Assembly (NCBI GenBank): GCA_031276675.1
Contig: JAISMO010000135.1
Coordinates: 1 to 49,420 of the forward strand
DNA length: 49,420 nucleotides
Origin: Tannerella sp.
Lineage (GTDB): Bacteria; Bacteroidota; Bacteroidia; Bacteroidales; Tannerellaceae
Direction: 5' to 3'
Below, one piece after another: positions 43,761 to 49,420 of the stretch. The position numbers and the translations under genes are program-made. Under the pieces are notes generated by a model that made no database searches, was not told where the DNA came from, and worked only from the letters and a program-made list of their open reading frames with translations. The first letter of the stretch is position 1. Every line of letters begins with the position of its first letter.

Positions 43761-45023
43761 ATGAAGGATTTGTCCAGACATCCCTGTTTTCAGGCGGAAG
43801 CCGGGCGGCGCTATGCACGGGTGCATCTGCCTGTGGCGTCGCGGTGTAACATTCAGTGCAACTATTGCAACCGGAAATACGATTGCTGCAATGAGAGCCG
43901 TCCGGGCGTGACGAGCGCCGTACTGTCGCCTTTGCAGGCAGTGCACTATCTGCAAGCGCTGGAGGCGAAAATCCCCGACATCAGCGTCATCGGCATTGCC
44001 GGGCCGGGAGATCCCTTTGCCACTCCGGAGGAAACGATTCAGACCCTCCGGCTGGTCAGGCAGGCCTTTCCGGACAAGTTGCTCTGTCTGTCTTCCAACG
44101 GACTGGAACTGTCGCCCTTCATTCGTGAAATTACAGAAGCCGAAGTTTCGCATGTCACGGTCACGGTTAATTCGGTGCGACCGGAGACTCTGGCGAAAAT
44201 CTACCGCTGGGTGAGGTACAGCCGGCGTGTGTATCGCGGCGAAGAAGCCGGAAGGATTTTGCTGGAGCAGCAGTTGAAGGCGATTCTCCTTTTGAAGGAA
44301 AAAGGCATGACCGTCAAGATCAATACGGTGATTTGTCCGGGCGTCAATGACGGCGAGGTTGCGGAAATCGCCGAACGGGTAGCCTCACTGGGCGCCGACA
44401 CGATGAATCCGATTCCGATGGTTCCTGCCGAAGATACGGAATTTGAGACGCTGCCCGTGCCATCCAAGGAACAGATGAAAAGAATCAAATCGGACATTGC
44501 ACGCCACATTCGGCCAATGACCCACTGTGCCCGTTGCCGCGCCGATGCGGCCGGACTGCTGGGACAGGATCACCCGGAGGCCATGCAGCTGATCGGACAG
44601 TTCTCGGCGCTGGTCGTGAACAGGGGCGAAGGGCGCGAACGGGTAGCCGTGGCCAGTCAGGAAGGACTGCTGGTCAATCTCCATCTGGGAGAAGCCCGCA
44701 GGATGTATGTCTTCGAGCAGTCGAAAAACGGCTACCATTTTGTGGAAATCCGGCAAACGCCGCCCGCAGGCGCCGGATTGCAACGCTGGCAAGAACTGGC
44801 CGCCAGGACGCTGGCCGACTGTAAGGCGATACTGGTGGCCGGGATCGGCGAAACGCCGATGAAGGTGATTCAGGAAAACGGCATCCGGGTGATTCAGATG
44901 AGCGGTCTTATTGACGCGGGACTGGACGCCGTCTATCTGGATTTGCCCATCCGGACGCTGTGTCGCAGCGAATACATGCGCTGCGGCGAGTCCTGCCGGG
45001 GTACGGGCGCCGGTTGCGGTTAA
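43761..45023 (+). CDS. nifB: Nitrogenase cofactor biosynthesis protein NifB
   Basis: 420 residues. The N-terminus HPCFQAEAGRRYARVHLPVASRCNIQCNYCNRKYDCCNESRPGV is the NifB signature; the radical-SAM Cys are 29, 33 and 36 (CxxxCxxC). GIAGPGDPFATPEET and CPGVNDGEV are further NifB motifs, and MTHCARCRADAAGLLG ends the SAM domain. Residues about 285-400 form a NifX/NafY-like domain, so this is the fused form; the tail CGESCRGTGAGCG is Cys-rich. NifB builds NifB-co, the 8Fe-9S-C core of the nitrogenase cofactor. First gene of nifB-ferredoxin-nifV. A gene for NifB with these Cys almost always means real nitrogen fixation capacity, but nifHDK are not in the window. Confidence 0.97.
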   Translation: MKDLSRHPCFQAEAGRRYARVHLPVASRCNIQCNYCNRKYDCCNESRPGVTSAVLSPLQAVHYLQALEAKIPDISVIGIAGPGDPFATPEETIQTLRLVRQAFPDKLLCLSSNGLELSPFIREITEAEVSHVTVTVNSVRPETLAKIYRWVRYSRRVYRGEEAGRILLEQQLKAILLLKEKGMTVKINTVICPGVNDGEVAEIAERVASLGADTMNPIPMVPAEDTEFETLPVPSKEQMKRIKSDIARHIRPMTHCARCRADAAGLLGQDHPEAMQLIGQFSALVVNRGEGRERVAVASQEGLLVNLHLGEARRMYVFEQSKNGYHFVEIRQTPPAGAGLQRWQELAARTLADCKAILVAGIGETPMKVIQENGIRVIQMSGLIDAGLDAVYLDLPIRTLCRSEYMRCGESCRGTGAGCG

Positions 45024-45073
45024 GCGGTTAACAGGAAAAGTAGAATGATCGGTATATAATAAATGAACAAACG

Positions 45074-45376
45074 ATGAAGAAGCCGGATTATATGATTTTG
45101 GTATGCAACTCCTACCGGGTGGCGGGAGATGCGCAGGGTTACTGCAACAAACAGGGCGCCGCTTCGCTGGTGCAGTATTTAACGGAAGAATGCAGCGATC
45201 GGGGCATTGACGCCGCGGTCACCACCACGGCCTGCCTGAGCCTGTGCAGTCAGGGGCCGGTCGTGGTGATTCAGCCCAACAACTACTGGTACGGAGAAGT
45301 GACCGAAGACAAGCTGGACCGCATCCTCGACGCACTGGAAGCCGGCGAGGCGGTAAAGGAATATTTGATTGCGTGA
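45074..45376 (+). CDS. Thioredoxin-like [2Fe-2S] ferredoxin, nif-associated
   Basis: 100 residues. Cys11, Cys24, Cys54 and Cys58 have the C-x12-C-x29-C-x3-C spacing of thioredoxin-fold 2Fe-2S ferredoxins such as Clostridium pasteurianum 2FeFd and the Azotobacter nif-linked ferredoxin; Cys40 is extra. MILVCNSYR and TACLSLCSQGPVVVIQPNNYWYG are the characteristic cluster loops. It lies 50 bp after nifB and its stop abuts the nifV start, so it is part of the nif operon and probably supplies electrons to or interacts with cofactor assembly or nitrogenase. Confidence 0.92.
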   Translation: MKKPDYMILVCNSYRVAGDAQGYCNKQGAASLVQYLTEECSDRGIDAAVTTTACLSLCSQGPVVVIQPNNYWYGEVTEDKLDRILDALEAGEAVKEYLIA

Positions 45377-46525
45377 ATGTGGCTGATTGATACGACACTT
45401 CGCGACGGCGAGCAGGCGCCGGGCGTCGCCTTCCGTGCGGAGGAGAAAATCCGGCTTGCGCAGATGCTGAACGAGATCGGCGTTGACGAAATCGAAGCCG
45501 GTACGCCGGCCATGGGCGAATCCGAATGTGAGGTTGTGCGCCGCATGGTCGCCCTGCGGCTGAACGCCCGCGTTTCCGTCTGGAGCCGTGCACTCGAAAA
45601 AGACATCCGGCAGGCGGCGGCCACGTCGGCCGAAGCCATTCACATCGCCTTTCCCGTGTCGGACATTCAGTTGAAAGCCATGAGCAAGGAATGGCAATGG
45701 GTGAAAGATACGCTGCCGGAACTGGTGACCTGCGCCTCGAAACTGTTTCCGTATGTGAGCGTCGGCGCGCAGGATGCCGGCCGGTGCACACCGGAACGGC
45801 TGGCGGAATTTTTGCAGCTGGTCGGCCGGCAGCCTGCGGCCGACCGCATCCGCCTGGCCGATACGGTGGGGATCATGACGCCCTTGAGCGTGGCTGCGCT
45901 GATGCGGCAGGTGCGGGACATAGTGCCGGTACTGGCTATTGACTTTCACGGGCACAACGACCTGGGGATGGCGACGGCCAACGCAATCACGGCATGGCAG
46001 TCGGGCGCCACAGCCGTAAGCGTGACCGTCAACGGACTGGGTGAACGCGCCGGAAATGCCGCGCTCGAAGAAATCCTGATGATACTGTCGCAAGTGTACC
46101 GGATGGAAAAATACGCCACCTCGACCCTGTTTGCTCTGTGCCGATACGTTGCCGGCATTTCCGGACGCCCCGTTCATCCGGGCAAACCGGTCTGCGGCGA
46201 CATGGCCTTCAGTCACGAATCGGGTATCCACGCCAAGGCGACGCTGGCCGATACGCTGGCGTTTCAGGCATTCGACGGCAAACGGGTCGGTCGCGAAAGC
46301 TTCCGGACGCTTTTCGGCAAACATTCCGGTCGCGGAGCGGTCGGGGAGTTGCTGAAAGCGCATCACCGGAAGGTCAGTGACGAACAAATATCCTGTCTGA
46401 CGGAACAGATCCGGCAGTCGGCGCAAACAAACAAACGTTCCGTCTCGCCACCGGAAATACGTATCATGCAAAACCGCATCTTCCTTCAACGTCCGCACAT
46501 AAAGAAAGACAAAATGACAAAATAA
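45377..46525 (+). CDS. nifV: Homocitrate synthase NifV
   Basis: 382 residues, starting directly after the ferredoxin stop. [48 protein letters not shown] is the NifV-type N-terminus ([10 protein letters not shown] rather than the DGEQ(S/T)xG of LeuA). [14 protein letters not shown] provides the metal His pair, [14 protein letters not shown] follows, and [14 protein letters not shown] and [11 protein letters not shown] end the barrel. There is no LeuA regulatory domain. It condenses acetyl-CoA and 2-oxoglutarate to homocitrate, the organic ligand of the FeMo cofactor. The link to nifB and the ferredoxin settles nifV over leuA. Confidence 0.94.
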   Translation: MWLIDTTLRDGEQAPGVAFRAEEKIRLAQMLNEIGVDEIEAGTPAMGESECEVVRRMVALRLNARVSVWSRALEKDIRQAAATSAEAIHIAFPVSDIQLKAMSKEWQWVKDTLPELVTCASKLFPYVSVGAQDAGRCTPERLAEFLQLVGRQPAADRIRLADTVGIMTPLSVAALMRQVRDIVPVLAIDFHGHNDLGMATANAITAWQSGATAVSVTVNGLGERAGNAALEEILMILSQVYRMEKYATSTLFALCRYVAGISGRPVHPGKPVCGDMAFSHESGIHAKATLADTLAFQAFDGKRVGRESFRTLFGKHSGRGAVGELLKAHHRKVSDEQISCLTEQIRQSAQTNKRSVSPPEIRIMQNRIFLQRPHIKKDKMTK

Positions 46526-46559
46526 CCGGATATAATTTATCATTCCGATTTATTTTTCT

Positions 46560-46567
46560 TACTTTTG
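46560..46567 (+). promoter_or_regulatory. -7 element (TACTTTTG) of nifA
   Basis: Exact TAnnTTTG match 35 bases before the nifA ATG. It suggests that nifA is transcribed by the housekeeping sigma factor while nifB uses sigma-54. Confidence 0.65.
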
Positions 46568-46602
46568 CCATCAGATAGACTAATTTATTTGATCAAAAGA
46601 CT

Positions 46603-48165
46603 ATGTATTGTAAAAGAAGCGGAAAGGATTGCTACGCGGAAACCGACCTGGAGTTCCTGCTCAATGTCAGTGACATCATCAGCCACAGCGAAGACATGTA
46701 CAAAAACCTGGAAGCCGTATTGAAAGATCTCTGTCTGTTTTTAAAAGCGCAATGCGGCATGATCACGATTGTCGACCACGAGCACGGGAAGATTATGATC
46801 GGTGCGGCTTACGGATTGACGCAGGAAGAACAGAACCGGGGCACCTACGGCATGGGCGAAGGAATTGTCGGCAAAGTGGCGGAAACGGGCAAGCCGGTGA
46901 TTATTTCCGATGTTTCGAAGGACGCGGCGTTTCTGAACCGGACCGGCGCCAAAAAACAGGACGGGAAAATCACGGCATTCCTGTGCGTCCCCGTCATTGT
47001 AAAAAACGAAATTATCGGCACGTTGAGCATCCACAGAGATCATCAGTGCGAGAGTGACTTTTCGCACGAAATCAAGTTCCTCAACATCGTCGGCATGTTG
47101 ATCGGAAAAAACGTGACCATCCGGCGCAAGCATATCGCGGAACTGGAAGAACTGCGCAGAGAAAACCTCCGCCTGAAGTCGGACAGGCCGGTGAAGCCGG
47201 ACAATATCATCGGCAATTCATCGCTGATGCACGACCTGTACCAGCTCATCGAACGTGTTTCGCCCACCGGCAGTACCGTGCTGATTCGCGGCGAAAGCGG
47301 CGTGGGCAAGGAACTGATTGCGGAAGCCATCCACAAGGCCAGCGCCCGGGCAGGCAAACCGTTTGTGAAGGTGAACTGCTCGGCCATGCCCGAAACGCTG
47401 ATCGAAAGCGAACTGTTCGGACATGAAAAAGGCGCTTTTACCGGCGCCATCGCCACGCACACCGGCAAGTTTGAACTGGCCAACGGCGGCACCATCTTCC
47501 TGGATGAAATAGGCGACGTGCCTCCCAGCATTCAGGTCAAGCTGCTCCGAGTGCTGCAACAGCGGCAAATCGAACGCATCGGCAGTAACAGGACGCTGCA
47601 TGTGGACGTACGCATCATTACGGCCACCAATCGCGACCTGGAAGAAATGATCCGGAACAATACCTTTCGCGAAGATTTCTATTACCGCATCAATGTCTTT
47701 CCCCTCTACGTGCCGGCCCTGCGCGAACGGAAAGCGGACATCACGATACTGGCCGACCATTTCATCAACAAGATCAACCGGCGGAACGGGATGAACGTCA
47801 AGCGGATTACCGGCGGCGCGCTGGACATGCTGATGATGTATTCGTGGCCGGGCAACGTCCGCGAACTGGAAAACGTGATTGAGCGGGCCATGATCATGAC
47901 CACCGACCATGTGATCCATTCCTACAACCTGCCCCCTTCGCTGCAAACGGCCGTTTCGTCGAACACGATCGACAAGGGTTCGCTCGGGCTGGTGCTGGGG
48001 AAGGTGGAAAAACAAATGATTATCGACACCCTGATTGCCAACAAGGGCAACATCGCCCGATCGGCGCTCCGGCTGGGCATCACCGAACGCATCATGGGAC
48101 TGCGTATCAGAAAATACGGTATCCATGCACAAAACTATAAACACCTCTCGAATGACAACGGCTGA
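46603..48165 (+). CDS. nifA: NifA-type sigma-54-dependent activator
   Basis: 520 residues. N-terminal GAF domain (about 30-175: [30 protein letters not shown]), then an AAA+ domain with Walker A GESGVGKE (230-237), the sigma-54-contacting loop GAFTGA (277-282), Walker B FLDE (Asp301, Glu302) and the R-finger region [15 protein letters not shown] Fis-type helix-turn-helix ends the protein (about 480-512: [28 protein letters not shown]). All Cys lie before residue 270, with none in the linker after the AAA+ domain, so the CX4C motif of oxygen-sensitive NifA is absent; two Cys (3 and 10) stand at the very N-terminus. It follows nifV and overlaps the next gene by 14 bp. Confidence 0.92.
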   Translation: MYCKRSGKDCYAETDLEFLLNVSDIISHSEDMYKNLEAVLKDLCLFLKAQCGMITIVDHEHGKIMIGAAYGLTQEEQNRGTYGMGEGIVGKVAETGKPVIISDVSKDAAFLNRTGAKKQDGKITAFLCVPVIVKNEIIGTLSIHRDHQCESDFSHEIKFLNIVGMLIGKNVTIRRKHIAELEELRRENLRLKSDRPVKPDNIIGNSSLMHDLYQLIERVSPTGSTVLIRGESGVGKELIAEAIHKASARAGKPFVKVNCSAMPETLIESELFGHEKGAFTGAIATHTGKFELANGGTIFLDEIGDVPPSIQVKLLRVLQQRQIERIGSNRTLHVDVRIITATNRDLEEMIRNNTFREDFYYRINVFPLYVPALRERKADITILADHFINKINRRNGMNVKRITGGALDMLMMYSWPGNVRELENVIERAMIMTTDHVIHSYNLPPSLQTAVSSNTIDKGSLGLVLGKVEKQMIIDTLIANKGNIARSALRLGITERIMGLRIRKYGIHAQNYKHLSNDNG

Positions 48166-48628
48166 AACCTGCATCACGGCTTGCGACTACACCCGCAAAA
48201 CCCACCGGCAAGCCCTGGCAGAGATAATCAATGCCTACATCGAGGATGAAATGGGCGGCGGCGAAACCCTCTCCGAAGACGGGCAGCTCCGGCTGTCGGA
48301 AGGCCTGCAAGCTTGTCCCGGCGCCATCGTACTGCTGGCTGGACAGGCCGGCGTGTACTGCGGATTACTGACGGCCTTCGAGCATTTCTCCACCTTCACC
48401 GCACAGCCGATGATCAACATTCACGACCTCATTGTGCTGAAAGCATACAGAGGCCAAGGCATCGGACGGCAGCTGATGAACGCCCTCATCGCCGAAGCGG
48501 AAAACAGGCATTGCAGCCGGGTGACGCTCGAAGTCAGGCAGGACAACCTCGCGGCGCAGCGCCTGTACCGGAAGCTGGGTTTCGGCGATACCGATCCCCC
48601 GATGTTTTACTGGCGGAAATACCTCTGA
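48152..48628 (+). CDS. GNAT family N-acetyltransferase downstream of nifA
   Basis: 158 residues from the ATG at 48152, overlapping nifA by 14 bp in another frame; a longer frame starting inside nifA is spurious. [32 protein letters not shown] is motif A with RGQGIG as the acetyl-CoA loop, and [20 protein letters not shown] is the C-terminal GNAT signature. Overlap implies translational coupling to nifA. Its substrate and any role in nitrogen metabolism are unknown. Confidence 0.9.
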   Translation: MTTAETCITACDYTRKTHRQALAEIINAYIEDEMGGGETLSEDGQLRLSEGLQACPGAIVLLAGQAGVYCGLLTAFEHFSTFTAQPMINIHDLIVLKAYRGQGIGRQLMNALIAEAENRHCSRVTLEVRQDNLAAQRLYRKLGFGDTDPPMFYWRKYL

Positions 48629-48635
48629 CCGCTTC

Positions 48636-48683
48636 GGCCTGTCTGCGGAAAAAAGACGCTGCCGTCTGTCCGTCCGACAGGCC
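48636..48683 (+). terminator. Hairpin after the nifA-GNAT unit
   Basis: GGCCTGTC (48636-48643) pairs with GACAGGCC (48676-48683) around a 32-nt loop, followed by CTTTCCCC. The long loop and lack of a T-tract make it a weak terminator candidate only. Confidence 0.35.
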
Positions 48684-48761
48684 CTTTCCCCGAAACAGCC
48701 ATACGGACGCTCCCCCGTAAAAAACCCGTACACTCACGGACTATACCGGCGGAGAGCCGGT

Positions 48762-49150
48762 CGCCCGTCGCCAAAAACAACTTCCGGCACGCTTCCACAA
48801 AGTATGTTGAATATTTGAGTCTCTTCGTAACGTTACGAAGTGTCGCTTCGTAACGTTACGAAGAGGCGCTTCGTACTGCTACGAAGAGGCGCTTCGTAAT
48901 GCTACGAAGAGGTGCTTCGTAACGCTGCGAAGAGACGCTTCATGGCGCTGTTGCGTGACACGCAGTAACGCTGTTGCGTGACACGCAGTAACGCTGTTGC
49001 GCGACACGCAGTAACGCTGTTGCGCGACGCGCAGTAACGTTACTGCGCGACACGCAACAACGCTGTTACTCGACGGGTCATCATGCTTGCCTGTATCTTC
49101 CTGATGGAGAAGAGGAAGTGTCTTTCCCGGAGGACGGAGAAAAGACCGGC
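48762..49150 (-). repeat. Composite dispersed element, copy 2 (with array F of 23-bp palindromes)
   Basis: Inverted relative to copy 1 at 19596-19868. Read on the minus strand, the left flank (49150-49078) starts GCCGGTCTTTTCTCC and contains TTCCTCTTCTCCATC. Sub-array 1 has five 23-bp units with core GTTACTGCGTGTCACGCAAC (49062-48948); sub-array 2 has five 23-bp units with the palindrome CTTCGTAACGTTACGAAG (48937-48823). The right flank (48806-48762) begins CATACTTTGTGGAAGCGTGC. The right-flank copies agree at 39 of 43 aligned bases plus one indel, all substitutions being transitions. It fills most of the 685-bp convergent gap 48629-49313; no gene is supported there. Confidence 0.9.
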
Positions 49151-49226
49151 GGAAATGCTGTGGTGAACCGCGAAATCTTCGGGTGAACCGTGAAGCCTTC
49201 GCGCAACCGTGCCGCGAGGCCGCTCG

Positions 49227-49268
49227 ACAAAACCAAACAGGGATGCACCGTTGCGGGTGCATCCCTGT
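49227..49268 (-). terminator. Rho-independent terminator after nqrF
   Basis: On the minus strand ACAGGGATGCACC pairs with GGTGCATCCCTGT (13 bp, 49268-49237, 6-nt loop) and is followed by TTGGTTTTG. It starts 46 bp after the nqrF stop. Confidence 0.9.
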
Positions 49269-49313
49269 TGCAGGTTTATCCGGAGCCTTGCGACTTCGGC
49301 GGCGCGGCGTCCG

Positions 49314-49420
49314 TCATCCGAAGTCGTCGAAATGCAGCATTTCGCGCGGGACGCCGAGGCTGTCGAGCATCCCTTCAACAGCCCTGGCCATCGGGCCGGG
49401 ACCGCACATATAGTATTCAA
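49314..49420 (-). CDS. nqrF: NqrF, Na+-translocating NADH:quinone reductase subunit F (C-terminal end only)
   Basis: Only the last 35 codons are inside the window. They read [18 protein letters not shown] and end HFDDFG, the invariant C-terminus of NqrF: the NAD-binding CGPxxM motif and the final FDDFG. NqrF takes electrons from NADH through FAD and a 2Fe-2S cluster in the sodium-pumping Nqr complex of the inner membrane. nqrF is normally the last gene of the nqr operon, and the terminator 46 bp later agrees. A 126-codon frame in another register here is spurious. Confidence 0.9.
   Translation of the reverse strand, partial: EYYMCGPGPMARAVEGMLDSLGVPREMLHFDDFG

Noticed and set aside
48823..49077. 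CRISPR array
   Set aside because: Units are directly joined 23-mers without unique spacers, no cas genes are near, and the same holds for the other five arrays.
1..49420. tRNA, rRNA, known riboswitch or insertion sequence
   Set aside because: None was recognised by eye; no transposase or integrase motif is present in any convincing gene.

Overview
The window reads as chromosomal DNA of a member of the order Bacteroidales. The signs are Mfa/FimA-type fimbrial genes, a SusC/SusD pair, many lipoproteins with a short lipobox, the SpoIIM/DUF4129/DUF4350 membrane cluster, and promoters with the Bacteroidetes -7 element TAnnTTTG instead of E. coli-type boxes. Base composition is near or slightly above 50% GC. 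Nitrogen-fixation genes at the right end point to an environmental or gut-symbiont lineage rather than a common human-gut Bacteroides. The family cannot be settled from this sequence alone.

Layout. 1-6741: fimbrial operon: end of a major fimbrillin, a terminator-like hairpin, an Mfa2/FimB anchor, two accessory fimbrillins, then a strong terminator. 6743-8905: a secreted beta-propeller-type lipoprotein and a Tat-exported PHP phosphoesterase. 9697-13875: leucine-type biosynthesis operon leuD, a LeuA/CimA-like synthase, a small ORF, methylglyoxal synthase and leuB, with an attenuator-like hairpin in the leader. 14071-17292: a NEW3-domain membrane protein with an ABC ATPase and permease. 17320-19421 (minus): membrane zinc peptidase and hisS. 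19922-22372 (minus): GH95 fucosidase lipoprotein. 22617-26860: porin, imelysin-like lipoprotein and di-heme oxidoreductase, probably metal uptake. 27179-28620: a GNAT acetyltransferase and a glutathionyl-hydroquinone-reductase-like GST. 28670-33437: RDD protein opposed to the SpoIIM, multipass protein, DUF4129, DUF4350 cluster. 33930-36869 (minus): nrnA, dgkA and a double ABC ATPase. 36961-42261 (minus): susC-susD. 43715-48628: nifB, 2Fe-2S ferredoxin, nifV, nifA and a GNAT gene. 49314-49420 (minus): the last codons of nqrF.

The most unusual feature is outside the genes. Every one of the six intergenic gaps longer than 300 bp holds exactly one array of short tandem repeats. The unit is 21, 23 or 42 (2 x 21) bp and nearly every unit is an imperfect palindrome, but the sequence differs from array to array. 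Two arrays (19.6-19.9 kb and 48.76-49.15 kb) are inverted copies of one composite element: both have the same left flank, two successive 23-bp sub-arrays in the same order, and the same right flank. This looks like a dispersed non-coding element whose palindromic core changes rapidly. I know of no name or function for it.
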